DNA of 64,000 nucleotides, taken from the NCBI GenBank assembly GCA_015179045.1, contig WHUZ01000097.1:150592-214591 (forward strand), read 5' to 3'. The DNA is from Kalaharituber pfeilii. Its lineage: Eukaryota; Ascomycota; Pezizomycetes; Pezizales; Pezizaceae. Shown piece by piece: positions 1 to 9,379 of the stretch. A program made the position numbers and the translations under genes. Each line of letters begins with the position of its first letter. Position 1 is the first letter of the stretch. The notes under the pieces were generated by a model. It saw only the letters and a program-made list of their open reading frames with translations, was not told the origin of the DNA and did not search any database.

Positions 1-107
1 TTTTTCGTTCTCGTTTACTGGAGCATTTTGTTGCGGACTTTGATGGTGCTCGTTCCAGTATTGTTTTTTTTTCACATGAGAAGATTTTAAATAAAACTTG
101 GCTTTAA
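1..107 (+). pseudogene. 3' end of a TET/JBP-like 2OG-Fe(II) oxygenase gene, cut by the window edge
   Basis: The first 107 bases match 54621-54727, the last 34 codons and TAA stop of the oxygenase gene at 52984-54727. The fragment carries the conserved Arg-Ser-Arg-Leu-Leu-Glu-His stretch with the distal metal-binding His and the downstream Arg. Whether the upstream part exists in this copy cannot be told, because the window starts inside the second exon; the gene may be whole outside it. The downstream 8-9 kb is also shared with the second copy, so this is the left edge of a duplicated block and not an isolated relic. Confidence 0.85.
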
Positions 108-146
108 ACTCGATTAATCTTTGTCCGGCATCTCCCTGAGATGGAC

Positions 147-905
147 TGTAATGCCCCGGTTCCATATGACTAAACTCTAGTGGAACCGGAGCAATCTGTT
201 TTGATTTTGTGATTTTTTTTGTGGCTTAATGTATTAACTGTAGAACATTAATGTCACGCGCGGCGGCGGGTGGCGGCGGGTGCTGCCTGTCACAAATCTC
301 AATCAGTTACCCTGAACTATTTTAAGGTCCACCGGGTTCAAGGAATCTCATTACTTGCCCACTAGCACAGTTTTGGATAATGACAAGTATACTTTTGGAT
401 AAGCAGCGCTTAAGGGTTATGATTACACTGGTTGGATAACAATAATTGTACTGAGGGCACGGCACTTTAGGAATTACGCTTTTTGGATAACATCGATCAT
501 GCTGAAGACACGGAGCTTAAGGAAGCCTTTCTACATCTCTCTATTTCTGTGTTGCCCTCTCCTATATTTAAAGACTCCTTTTCCACCCCATACTCTAGAC
601 CCCTCAAGCAATAAATATATACTCTCCTGGCTATACTTTTTCCTCTATAACTATAAGCAGCGTTCTGCTTAAACCTGTGAGCATTGCGTGGCCCGCCTGA
701 CTCGATCTGTGACTCTGTCCTGGCTACTAGCTCCCTGAGGCCGGACGTTGGCGGAGATAATGGACTGGGCGGCGGAGTAGACGGAGGATTTATTACACGT
801 TCATTCTCATTTTATGGTTTTATTTGCGAGTTACTATTCAGTTACTGTCTTGCATGTATCTAAACCCTCGCCATAGCCTACAAGGCGGCACACGAGTAAT
901 GCAAT

Positions 906-936
<31 letters not shown>

Positions 937-953
937 GAGGCCGGTCTGTTACA
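147..953 (+). repeat. LTR-like sequence (solo or 5' LTR) interrupted by a LINE tail
   Basis: It starts TGTAATGCC and ends TGTTACA, with a TATA-like box near 562-570 and an AATAAA signal at 610-615, the order expected for an LTR. The copy at 54767-55572 has the same limits. A truncated LINE (745-931) sits inside both. No 5-bp target duplication is visible at the two ends (left flank TGGAC, right flank CTGCT), so this may be a 5' LTR with lost internal sequence, or not an LTR at all. It begins 40 bp after the stop of the oxygenase gene. Confidence 0.45.
745..931 (+). mobile_element. 5'-truncated LINE (tail family A) carrying only the last codons of ORF2
   Basis: This 187-bp insertion is flanked by a perfect 13-bp target duplication (TCCCTGAGGCCGG at 732-744 and 932-944). 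It opens in frame with the last 11 codons of ORF2 (TLAEIMDWAAE then TAG), comparable with the C-termini of the LINE proteins ending at 49061 and 62335. It ends with the family A tail (CTCGCCATAGCC hairpin, GAGTAATG, poly-A). The same insertion is at 55368-55550, so it predates the block duplication. Confidence 0.88.
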
Positions 954-1110
954 CTGCTAAGGGATACGGCTGATTCAGGGTAACAGTAGTTTCGCAAGCG
1001 CTGAATGGAAGAGGCTTGACATAAGAGGCTTGCAGGAGTTCAACGGTTCCAGTTTAGCGGCAATGGCAGGTGAAAGGCAGAGAAGATCAGGTATTGAATT
1101 AGATTCATAA
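954..1110 (+). repeat. Interspersed repeat, also present inverted at about 4760-5110, 19200-19560 and 58810-59160
   Basis: The reverse complement of this stretch (CTGTTACCCTGAA, the GTTCAGCGCTTG region, the GATCTAATTCAGTACT region) recurs at the listed places with moderate divergence. No reading frame or terminal repeat explains it. It directly follows the LTR-like sequence and could be internal retrotransposon sequence, but I cannot show that. Confidence 0.5.
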
Positions 1111-1139
1111 CCTATTTACTATACAATGCCTTAGAGTTA

Positions 1140-1358
1140 GGGGCAATGCACTTCTGAACCTATATATCTATATCGTTCCATGCGGAACGGTTTCCACCAA
1201 TGCCTATACCTCTATATCATTCTGTACGGAACAGTTTCCTACCTATGCCTATGCCTCTATATTGTTCCGTGTAGAACTGTTTCCTACCTATAGCTATACC
1301 TCTATATCAGTCCGTGCGGAACAGTTTCCCACCTATGCCTATGCTTCTATATCATTCC
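1140..1358 (+). repeat. Degenerate minisatellite with GTTCC-N4-GGAAC core
   Basis: About five units of 45-50 bp, each with a near-palindromic GTTCC/GGAAC core, a CACCTATGCC linker and a CTCTATATC segment. They are related to the large 52-bp satellite at 25.7-28.1 kb. The array continues at 2724-3030 beyond an inserted LINE and is repeated at 55790-56310. Confidence 0.8.
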
Positions 1359-2723
1359 ATTGCGGCAGCCATTTCATTGGCAACAACCACCTTAGGACAA
1401 GCGTTTGGAAGCGACTCCACAACCACAACGTCCCCCCCGCTGAAAATTACATAGATCGAAAGCGCTCAGCGAGCTGAGTCTTTTGATCTAATTCTTATTC
1501 TCAAATACCGGATACAACAAATTTCCCCCCAGGGGAGAAATCTCGAGAATTTCTCAGCTCACCACCACCGTTGCCTGCACATCACCCACACCAACGCGGT
1601 GCCAAGACCCAATAGCATCCGACCATTTGACCCCAAACAGCCAATAGAAATGCCAAAAGACAAGAAAAACAAGAGACCCGCGCGCGTGGTCCCCGCGCCA
1701 GCCCCCGCCCCCGTCGACATGATACTGAAGGAGGCATGGTACGACATTCTGGTAGTCATATGGAAGGAAGAGACAGGAGTCAGTGAAACCCCACCCAACG
1801 GGGCAAAACTGATCTTTCAGTTCAAAGACGACACAATCCCAATCCCCGACGGGATTTGCGCGCTGCAACCGGGCCAGCAACTGGAACAGACACTGGGGCT
1901 CAGCCCCACCACCACGGTCGTATCCACACCACCATCTCCGCCACCGCCACCACCGCCTATGGGATTCAGCCGCGTCACCCACGTGGACACGGAACCCGTG
2001 ACACCACCACCACCGCCACCACTGAAGTTCAGCCCCATCACGTGGGCTGAGACACAACCGGAGGCACCGCCTCCACCGATACAGACAAGCTTGGGGCTTA
2101 GCCCCATCGCACGTATAGACACCAAACCGGCGGTCACAGGGAATACCAAGAGGAGGAAGAACAAGAGGACAAAGAAGGGAAAGACAAGTCCCCCTCCCCC
2201 GGGATCCCCCACACCCCCCACACCAACCCCCGAACCAACCCACACCACGCCCCCCCGCCCCCAGCCAGAGCCCCGCACCCAGACAATCAATCTGCGAACC
2301 AGCCGACAACCTCCAACCGGCCCCCGAGACAAACAACACGGCATCGTGATACACGGTGTCGCCCTCAGGAAGGATTTGGAGAATGTCAGGAAGTGGCTGG
2401 AGACAGACAACAAGGATATAGGCCAGACCACGGGCATCAGATGGCTGCGGAGAAAGACCACACTAGAAGAGGAAGGAAAAAAGACAAGCTCGGTGGTACT
2501 TTACACCAAGACTGAAGTGGATGCTGGGAAGGTCAGACTCGGAGGGAAATGGTTACGCTCGGAGGCGTACGAGCCAGGCAGAGGAAGGAAGTAGGCAGGC
2601 TCGGCACCCCTCCCACTACATGTAGTTAGACTGGTAGCTCTCTCTTTTCTTTAGTTAATTTACACCTCGCCATAGCCCTTAGGGCGGCATGCGAGTAATG
2701 AAATAAAAAAAAAAAAAAAAAAA
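1359..2723 (+). mobile_element. Gag-only LINE-derived element (ORF1 without ORF2), complete with target duplication
   Basis: A 1365-bp insertion flanked by a perfect 13-bp target duplication (TCTATATCATTCC at 1346-1358 and 2724-2736). It has a 5' UTR with the CAACAACCACC..AGGAC start shared by sister copies, a single ORF1, then about 110 bp of 3' UTR, the family A tail hairpin and poly-A. There is no reverse transcriptase. The uninterrupted target is seen in the paralogous block near 55966-55990, so this copy inserted after the duplication. Confidence 0.9.
1650..2594 (+). CDS. LINE ORF1 (Gag-like RNA-binding protein)
   Basis: 315 aa from the first ATG at 1650. The frame stays open from about 1599, but with no earlier ATG. 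The N-terminal two thirds is low-complexity and Pro/Thr-rich, with a short motif of the type LGLSPI..DT.P repeated three to four times between poly-Pro tracts. The C-terminal ~110 residues form a compact conserved domain: GIVIHGVALRKDLENV, then GIRWLRRKTTL, then KTSSVV, then VRLGGKWLR and a basic end. Spacing of hydrophobic strands suggests an RRM-like Gag fold, as in other LINE ORF1 proteins (inference). The protein presumably coats its RNA; no enzymatic domain is present. The frame is intact and the insertion is young, so it could still be expressed. Confidence 0.8.
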   Translation: MPKDKKNKRPARVVPAPAPAPVDMILKEAWYDILVVIWKEETGVSETPPNGAKLIFQFKDDTIPIPDGICALQPGQQLEQTLGLSPTTTVVSTPPSPPPPPPPMGFSRVTHVDTEPVTPPPPPPLKFSPITWAETQPEAPPPPIQTSLGLSPIARIDTKPAVTGNTKRRKNKRTKKGKTSPPPPGSPTPPTPTPEPTHTTPPRPQPEPRTQTINLRTSRQPPTGPRDKQHGIVIHGVALRKDLENVRKWLETDNKDIGQTTGIRWLRRKTTLEEEGKKTSSVVLYTKTEVDAGKVRLGGKWLRSEAYEPGRGRK

Positions 2724-3060
2724 TCTATATCATTCCGTATGGACTAGGAATGGTTTCCCACCTATGCCTATGCCTCTATAACGTTCCGTGCGGAACGGAT
2801 GGGCCTTGAGCTTAAGCTCAAGGCCTTCGGGTCTGAACAGGCTCAAGGCCTTCCACCAGGAAGCAATGCTCCTATGGTTCCACCTATACCTATACCTCTA
2901 TATCGTTCCATGCACAATGGATAGGCTCGAGGCCTTCCAGCCAGACGAGGCTCAAGTCCTTCTGCCCCGAAGCAATACCCCCCATGGTCCTATCTATACC
3001 TATACCTTTATAGCATTTCGTGTGGAACAGCTGGGTTGATTACAAGCGGCACAAGGTTTT
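2724..3060 (+). repeat. GTTCC-N4-GGAAC minisatellite, continuation
   Basis: Continuation of the array at 1140-1358 beyond the LINE insertion. Longer, more degenerate units contain the CTCGAGGCCTTC / CTCAAGGCCTTC segment. It matches 55980-56330. No gene is seen. Confidence 0.7.
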
Positions 3061-3369
3061 TCTTCACAATTAGGAAAAATAATGCAAAGGCCCGCCGGCT
3101 GTCTACCAGGTTCAGCTCATTCTAGCTCATCTCATGGTGTCAGATCGGAGCTGTTGTAGGTATGAAACGCAGTTCATTCCACCTGATCTCACGCCAGTGG
3201 GTCGGGGCTGCCACATCTATCAAATTCAGCTCATTCTGCATTATCTCGTGGCGTCGAATCGGGCTGGCCGTACATGTCAAATTCACCTCATCTCTGGCCG
3301 TCGGGCCATACCTGCTCTACCAGTCAAATTCTCAGCTCATTGCAGCTCATTTCGTGCCCTTGGGTCGGA

Positions 3370-3656
3370 ACTGCCATACATATCTCATGCCGAAATGGCA
3401 GCCGAAATGGCTACTGAGTTCGCTGCCACAATAGCTGCCGAAATGGCTACCGAAATGCGTACTGAAATGGCTGCTGAAAATGGCCGCTGAAATGGCTGCC
3501 AAAATACGTGCCGGAATGGCTACCAAAATGCATGCAGAAAAGGCTGCTGAAATGGCAGCCGAAATGGCTACCGAAATGCGTGCTGAAATGGCTGCCAAAA
3601 TGGCTATCGAAATGCATTCTGAAATGGCTGCTAAAATGGCTACCGAAATGGCTACT
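3370..3656 (+). repeat. Minisatellite of GAAATGGCTGCC-type units
   Basis: Units of 12-18 bp built from GAAATGGCT(G/A)CC and GAAATGCGTGCT. Since the units are multiples of three, all frames stay open and spurious Ala-Glu-Met-rich reading frames arise. Related arrays: 5180-5412, 6165-6225, 56650-56835, 59240-59472, 60225-60285. Confidence 0.85.
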
Positions 3657-4010
3657 ACTTTAGGCATGATCCGAGGGGTCAGATGGTTACGAAAAAAGGC
3701 AATATTGGAGGAAGAAGGAAAAAAGACGAGCTCCGTCGTAGCCTACCTGGAGACAGAGACGAAAGCAGACAAGGTGAAACTCGGAGGACGGTGGCTGAGG
3801 ACGAGCGTGTACGAGACGGACAGAGGAAGGAAGTAGACAGGCTCGGTACACGAGGACTTCACACGAGGACCTCTCTCCCGCATCATGTATGGACTCCGCG
3901 GGTAACATATGTAGTTAGAAGACATTTTTATTTAAGTTTCTTAATATTAAAAACCTCGCCATAGCCCGTAGGGCGGCATGCGAGTAATGAAAAAAAAAAA
4001 AAAAAAAAAA
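3657..4010 (+). mobile_element. 5'-truncated LINE: ORF1 C-terminal domain plus family A tail
   Basis: A 354-bp insertion with a perfect 12-bp target duplication (GAAATGGCTACT at 3645-3656 and 4011-4022). It carries the last ~57 codons of a Gag-like ORF1 (GVRWLRKK.., KTSSVV, VKLGGRWLR) to a TAG at 3834-3836. The 3' UTR, tail hairpin and poly-A follow. That the ORF1 C-terminus joins the LINE tail directly shows it derives from a gag-only element, not from a full LINE. It is absent from the duplicated block at about 56830. Confidence 0.87.
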
Positions 4011-4099
4011 GAAATGGCTACTGGAATGGCTAGGGCCTGTCAAATTCAGCTTATTCCACTTCATCTTGTACCATCGGGTCGCACCAACTATACATATCA

Positions 4100-4236
4100 A
4101 GTGTATGCTGCCATTGCACTGCAAAGCTGCACTGCCATTGCACTGCGAAGCTGCGCTGCCATTGCGCTTCAAAAGTGCGGTGCCATTGTGCTTCCAAAGT
4201 GTGCTGCCATTGTGCTGTGAAAGTGCGTTGCCATTG
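4100..4236 (+). repeat. 24-bp-type minisatellite (TGCCATTGCACTGC family)
   Basis: Units of roughly 21-24 bp around GCTGCCATTGCACTGC. Related arrays: 6250-6420, 24110-24240, 51776-51967 (perfect), 56918-57130, 60310-60480. Confidence 0.85.
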
Positions 4237-4237
4237 C

Positions 4238-4390
4238 GTCTCATCATGCCAAGAAACCATGGAGCAGCTGTAGCTCCATGGTTTCTTGGCACAGGTGCTA
4301 TACATTTCGTGCTACGGCCGCTCCATGGTTTCTTGGCATAGGTGCTATACATTTCGTGCTACGGCTGCTCCATGGTTTCTTGGCATAGGT
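4238..4390. repeat. Hairpin repeat: 18-bp inverted repeat and two half copies
   Basis: GCCAAGAAACCATGGAGC and its exact inverse are separated by 7 bp at 4248-4290, followed by two further right arms near 4318-4337 and 4368-4385. The same hairpin occurs at 15340-15382, 18578-18622, 49812-49855 and 57138-57184. It has no coding content. Confidence 0.8.
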
Positions 4391-5179
4391 GCTATACATT
4401 TCATGATGTTGAAAGAGACTCGCCATACCTGAGATATTGACCTCATTCTGCCATTCTCGTGTCATCGATTGGGCCCTATGGTACGTGTCAGATAATTTCA
4501 ATTTTCGCGAATGAAAGGGACCCGCCATACATACGAAATTGCACTTATCATGCCAGTCTCGTGCCATCCAACGGGTCCTACGGTACGTGTCAGATTCAGC
4601 TCACGTTCACGATGTTGAAAGGGACCCGTCATATATATGAAATGCACACATTGTCCTTACGGCCGCCACACACCAAGCCACGACCGCTGGGAAGCCACGA
4701 CCGCCGGCAAGCCACGACCGCTGGGAAGCCACGACCGCCGGCAAGCCATGACCGCCTCCCGTCTCCCGTCGGCAAGCTCATAGAACCGGCTAGCTATAGG
4801 GAGCTAGCAAGCTGCCAGTATAGCCCGCCTGCCACTATAGCCCTCCTGCCAGTATTGCCTGCCTACCAGTATGGCCCACCCGCCATTATAGCCCGCCTGC
4901 TAGGACCCATATGGTTCATATGTTCTTGTTATTCTTGTCAATCCCTAGATCTAATTCAGTACTTGGTCTTCTCTGCCTTTTCACCATAGTCTGGCATCGC
5001 CGCTGAACTGGAACCACTGAACTACTACCGGCAAGCTTCTCCTGTCAAGGCTCTGCCGTTCAGCGCTTGAGAAGCTACTGTTACCCTGAACCGGTCGTAT
5101 CCGTTAGCAGCACCAGCTCGCCGCCGCGTGACAATTGGAGCTCAGCTTGTGCCCTTGCGTCAGCACAGCCATGTGTATC
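4391..5179. repeat. Repeat-derived sequence without genes
   Basis: A stretch matching 18660-18980 and 57185-57330, then a short tandem repeat of GACCGCCGGCAAGCCAC type (4675-4755), then the inverted interspersed repeat that matches 954-1110. No supported coding region. Confidence 0.6.
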
Positions 5180-5412
5180 TAATGGTGAAATGGCTGGTGA
5201 GTTGGCAGCCGAAATAGCACCCGAAATGCATGCTGAAAAGGCTGCTGAAATGGCTACCGAAATGGCTACCGAAATGCGTACTGCAACCGCTGCCGAAATG
5301 GCTGCTGAAATGGCCGCTGAACTGGCAGCCGAAATGGCTACCGAAATGCGTGCTGAAAAGGCTGCTGAAATGGCTGCCCAAACGGCTACCGGAATGGCTA
5401 CCGAGATGGTGT
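5180..5412 (+). repeat. GAAATGGCTGCC-type minisatellite
   Basis: Fifteen or so tandem 12-18 bp units, nearly identical to 59240-59472. The open frame through it encodes only Ala/Glu/Met/Thr repeats. Confidence 0.85.
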
Positions 5413-6160
5413 AATAAACTGGTCTGGGTGGGGTCGGCGGGTCGGGATTTCGGGGTCTCAGGGGGTCCAGGGTACCGGAACCGGGTACGGGGCGGGCGGC
5501 AGACGATTTCACAGCGGAGGCAGAGGCAGAGGCAGACGCAGAGGCAGAGGCGGTCGGAGCTATGTGATGCCGAGAGGTAGATGTATTGAAAAGCTAAATA
5601 CACACCTTGGGTAGAATACAAGTTGGTGCGTGGAGAAGCAAGAGGGAGGAGGGCGGAGGGCCTCTTTTATAGAAAGCCCTCGGTGGCAAATCCAAGCAAA
5701 CAAACAAACGAGCAAACAAACAAACGAAGTACATGGAAAACCAAGGAAACGACTGGAAGTACATGGAAGGCCAAGGAAATGACTGGAAGCGGGTAGAAGC
5801 ATGAGGAATATCCGGGAATGAGCTCAGTGATACCTGTTGCTGGTGGATTCCGAGGTCTTCCAGCAGGTTCTAAGGCTTTGCGGCAGGTTCGACGTCTTTT
5901 CGGCAGGTTCTGGGGACCCGAGTTCTTCTACCAGATTCTGGCACGTTCTTCCGGTTCGGGTTTGTAAGCGATGACTAGAATGCTGGCGGCCATGTTGCTC
6001 CTGTGAGCTCACAGGTGTAGGGCATATATGGGAATGCTAGAAGGAGTATACCGAGTTACGAGGGGGTCAGAGTCAGCTGCACGTGTGCAAATACTGGCAT
6101 ATAGTATGTTGATTGCCAGTATAGGACCGGAGCTGGAGGGTCTTGGGCGAGGGGTCCGAT
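5413..6160. other. Non-coding stretch, duplicated at 5.4-6.2 and 59.5-60.2 kb
   Basis: It contains a (GAGGCA)n-like tract near 5516-5550 and an (AAACAAAC)n tract near 5694-5726. The rest is unique apart from its copy. I see no supported gene. Confidence 0.5.
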
Positions 6161-6249
6161 TACAGATGGCTAGTGAAATGGCTGGTAAAGTAGCTACCGA
6201 AATGGCTACTGGAATGGTGGAAGGCCTGACCCAACAGCACGAGATGAAT

Positions 6250-6420
6250 ATATGCTGCTATTGCACTCCGAAGATGCGCTACCATTGCGCTGCTCAAGTA
6301 CGGTGCCATTGCACTGCTGCCATTGTGCTGCTGCAAAGGTGCACTGCGAATGTATGCTGCTATTGCACTCCGAAGATGCACTGCCATTGCACTGGGAAGA
6401 TTTACAGCCATTGCGTGTTA
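6250..6420 (+). repeat. 24-bp-type minisatellite, degenerate
   Basis: Units of TGCCATTGCACTGC type mixed with CTATTGCACTCCGAAG. Same array at 60310-60480 and, partly, 24110-24240. Confidence 0.75.
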
Positions 6421-6487
6421 CGGGCGTGAGGGGCTAGGCTCCGGTAGGCGTGGGAAGGTTCTGGATGTTACGGCTACGGAGGAGTGT

Positions 6488-7912
6488 TTTTTTTTTTTTT
6501 TATATCAGTACTCGCATGCCGGCCAATGGGCTATGGCGAGGTGTTAATTAAAGAAAGAAAAAAGCGCAACAGTAACTAACTACATGTGGTTCCCGCGATA
6601 CTCGTACATGGTGCAGGTAGGGTATGAAATCAATACAGCCTATTTCCTCCTCCTGTCTGGCTCGTATTGAGTTGTCCTCAAAAGTTTCCCTCCTACCCTG
6701 ACTCTGTCTATGTCCGTCGCTGGCTCCAAGTACACCACGACCGAGCTAGTCTTCTTGCCTTCTTGAATCAGCGTGGTCTTTCGTCTAAGCCAACGTATCC
6801 CAACAGTCTTGCCTAGTGTCTTGTCCAGCCACTTCCGCACCTTCGCCAAGTCTTTCCTCAATACAATACCATGTACTATGACGCCGAATGTCGATGTGGT
6901 GGCATCGGTGTTTGGCGAGGAGGCGGGGGGCTTGCTGGTCTTTGGTCTTGGTCTTGAGTCCGTGATTGGTGTCGGGAGTCTCATTGTTGGTGTTGGAGTT
7001 GGGGGTGACATTGTCGGTGTCGGGGTTGGGGGCTTTGTTGCGGCTGTGGTGGCGGTGCTGCCCGTGGGCGTTGCCGGGGTCCCGACCGAAGGCGAGTCTG
7101 CGATCTTTGCCTCTTTTGAATCCAGTCGTCGTTTGATTTCGTAGGGGGCTTGTGGTGACGGCTGTTTCCCTTTCCGTTTCCTGGTCAGGGGTGTTGTCTT
7201 GTCGGTATTCTTGTCCGCTGGTGGGGTGTCTACGCACATGATGGGGCTGAACCCCAATGTCTGTGGTACTGGTGGTGGCGCCGGTTCGATGTCTATGCAG
7301 GTGATGGGGCTGAACCCCAAAACAGCCTGTTGTGGTGGCGTCGGCTGAATGTCTGTGCTCGTGATGGGGCTTAACTCCAGAGTATATTGTAGTGGTGGTG
7401 GTATCTCCCTTCTCCTTGGTCCCGAACAACGACGCCGGCGGCGAGTCCTTGGTCCCAAACAGCGACGCCGGCGGGACCTGAACAACGACATCGGCGGCGA
7501 CGGGGAGGCTGGTGGTGGCGGTGTGAGTATGGTCTGCGGGGGCGGCGGGGACCTGCCACGTCGAGCTAATGCCTCATCATACCTTTGCGCTGAGGCTTGA
7601 AGGCGTCTTCTCTCCTCCTTGTAGTCTATGGACATTGTCTTATTGGTCGTCTCGTGCTTATCCGTGACAGTCTACAGGGGCCTGGCGCCGAGTTGGTGTG
7701 GGAGGTGTGTTGGCAACAGGGGTGATGAGCTGAAGAATCCTCGAAATTTCTCCGCTCGGAGTAAATTTGCAGTGTTGGGCTTTTGGGATAAAAAATCAGA
7801 TCAAACTACTCAGCGCACTGAGAGCTTGCGATCTATGTAGGTTTCAGTGTGGGGAACGTTGTGGTTGTGGAGTTGCTTCCAAACGCTCGTCCTGAGGTAG
7901 TTGTTGTCCGTG
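6488..7912 (-). mobile_element. Gag-only LINE-derived element with target duplication and empty site
   Basis: 1425 bp on the minus strand: poly-T and family A tail at 6488-6543, ORF1, 5' UTR up to 7912. The target duplication is ACGGAGGAGTGT (6476-6487 and 7913-7924). The paralogous sequence at 24297-24325 reads through the target without insertion. The same insertion is present in the second block (60548-61987), so it predates the duplication. Confidence 0.9.
6640..7635 (-). CDS. LINE ORF1 (Gag-like RNA-binding protein)
   Basis: 331 aa from ATG at 7635; the start MSIDYKEERRR is shared with the copy at 60700-61710. Residues ~30-180 are Pro-rich with three repeats of an LGFSPI.C.D..P-like motif. 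A Thr/Pro linker follows, and the C-terminal domain keeps the family signature (GVIVHGIVLRKDL, GIRWLRRKTTL, KTSSVVVYLE, VRVGGKLLR). No reverse transcriptase follows; the stop lies about 150 bp before the poly-A. A short Arg-rich stretch at residues 50-70 differs from the sister copy by small indels, so the low-complexity part drifts fast while the C-terminal domain is kept. Confidence 0.8.
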   Translation of the reverse strand: MSIDYKEERRRLQASAQRYDEALARRGRSPPPPQTILTPPPPASPSPPMSLFRSRRRRCLGPRTRRRRRCSGPRRREIPPPLQYTLELSPITSTDIQPTPPQQAVLGFSPITCIDIEPAPPPVPQTLGFSPIMCVDTPPADKNTDKTTPLTRKRKGKQPSPQAPYEIKRRLDSKEAKIADSPSVGTPATPTGSTATTAATKPPTPTPTMSPPTPTPTMRLPTPITDSRPRPKTSKPPASSPNTDATTSTFGVIVHGIVLRKDLAKVRKWLDKTLGKTVGIRWLRRKTTLIQEGKKTSSVVVYLEPATDIDRVRVGGKLLRTTQYEPDRRRK

Positions 7913-7924
7913 ACGGAGGAGTGT

Positions 7925-8385
7925 ATACGGCGGGCCGAAATGGCTACCGAGGTGTATATGCTGCTAGGCTCAATGGCTATGGAGGTGCATATACGGCGAG
8001 ACGGAATTAGTAATGGCCACATCAGTGTATATATGATGGGCCTCAGTCGCTACGGCAGTGTGTATACTATGGGCCGGAATAGCCATGGAGGTGTATATGC
8101 TAGAGGCTGGAAAGGCCATGGAGGTGTCTATGCTGTAGGCCGGAATGGCCGTGGAGGTGTATATGCTGCCCGGTGGAATGGCAACGGAGGTATTTATGCT
8201 GTATGCCGGAATGGGTACGGAGGTGTATATGCTGTATGCCGGAATGGCCATAGGGTGTATATGCTGTAGGCTAGAATGGTTGCAGAGGGATATGTGCTAC
8301 GGGCCAGAATGGCTGCGGAATTGTGTATGCTGTAGGGTGGAATGGACACATCGGTGTATATATGGTGGACCGGAAGAGTAGCTGT
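7925..8385 (+). repeat. 33-bp minisatellite (GGAATGGCTACGGAGGTGTA family)
   Basis: About 14 degenerate units of 30-33 bp. They give open frames of Gly-Arg-Asn-Gly-Tyr-Gly-Gly-Val-Tyr-Ala-Val repeats that I consider spurious. Other arrays: 21956-22500, 24300-24760, 62000-62193 with 62937-63010. Confidence 0.85.
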
Positions 8386-8495
8386 ATAGCATGGAGTGTC
8401 ATTTGAGTAGAGCAGTTGTTGTTGAATTCAGCTATGCATTGGGCCGCTAATTGGGCACTCATTGGGTCCTGTATTTGGGCATTTATTAGACATTG

Positions 8496-8842
8496 CTAGA
8501 GCCACTCCAGAGCTACCTTAGAGCTATTTAAGACTTCTAGAGCTACCTTAAAGCTACTTTAGAAGCATTCAAGACGTTCAAAGTTATTTCAAAGCTATGT
8601 TAGACCTTCTCAAGACTTGTAAAGCTACCTCAGAGCTACTTCAGAGCTACTTAAGAGTACTAAAGACACCTCTAGAGTCACTCAAGAATGCTAAAAACAC
8701 TCCAGAGCTACTTAAGAACGCTAGAAATACTCCAGAGCTGCTTGAGAACGCTACAAATACTCTAGAGCTGCTTGAGAACGTTATAGATACTCTAGAGCCG
8801 CTTGAGAGTACTGCAGACACTCCAGAACCACTCAACACCTGA
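8496..8842 (+). repeat. 30-bp minisatellite (CCAGAGCTACTTAAGA family)
   Basis: Units of about 30 bp around ACTCCAGAGCTACTTAAGA; the array is repeated at 63110-63515 and as a stub at 24850-24910. It has no coding function that I can support. Confidence 0.85.
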
Positions 8843-8851
8843 CGAGTCACT

Positions 8852-9100
8852 CTACATAGCCAAAGGGTAGGGTTAGGCAGCGAAAGTTGGGCTTTTTCAC
8901 GGCCCGGTAAGACATACAACTTCGTATCCCCGCCGCAACACGCAATTTTGCTCCGATTATCTTCAAACCGGCCTCAAATGAAAGCCCTACGTCCCCTCTA
9001 TATTTCTATGTAAAAAAATAATACATTTCGTACTCTAAATCTTGCTGTATTTATAGTGAAAGATAGTGAGTTTTGAGTAAATTTTCACACTAGTAGGCTA
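8852..9100 (+). repeat. Subtelomeric repeat ST, copy 1
   Basis: A 250-bp repeat beginning CTACATAGCCAAAGGGTAGG and ending in the TTTTGAGTAAATTTT..CACTAGTAGGCTA region. Four copies are seen: here, 10355-10604, 47130-47378 and 63583-63813. The last is cut inside the ATTTT stretch and capped by telomere repeats. Three copies lead into the 58-bp repeat arrays, the second of them interrupted by a pogo element. Confidence 0.9.
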
Positions 9101-9379
9101 TCCTTGTCATATCCTTGCCATGCTATAGCTTGGCAGCAATGGCCAAAAAACTCCATAGAATGGCACGAGAAAATAGACTCAGTAGTTTTCAGAATGGTCT
9201 ATGCCAAAAAGACATGACTTTTCGTCGACAACCTATCCCAATTCAGATGACTTTTCGTCGACAGCCCATACAAATTTTTACCCTAACGTTACACACCACT
9301 GTACTTCTCATCACAAACCTCCGGCAACTACAACTACCCTAACTACCTTGTTAAGTAATAATCCCAATTAGCAATACAC

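Larger units (their letters stand above)
1..9060. repeat. Segmental duplication, copy A1
   Basis: The order and sequence of this block recur in direct orientation at 54621-63813 (copy A2): oxygenase 3' end, LTR-like sequence, truncated LINE tail, minisatellites, gag-only LINE on the minus strand, 33-bp and 30-bp minisatellites, subtelomeric repeat. The copies differ by whole insertions. A1 alone has LINE insertions at 1359-2723 and 3657-4010. A2 alone has the palindromic element at 57330-58545 and the LINE at 62194-62936. Each is missing cleanly, or almost so, from the other copy. Confidence 0.9.

Noticed and set aside
147..953. Confident assignment as a solo LTR
   Set aside because: TATA and AATAAA signals fit, but no 5-bp target duplication is present, so it is kept only as LTR-like.
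3370..3656. Ala/Glu/Met-rich frames as a structural or silk-like protein
   Set aside because: Both strands are open, unit numbers differ between copies, and LINE insertions interrupt them without sign of a gene.
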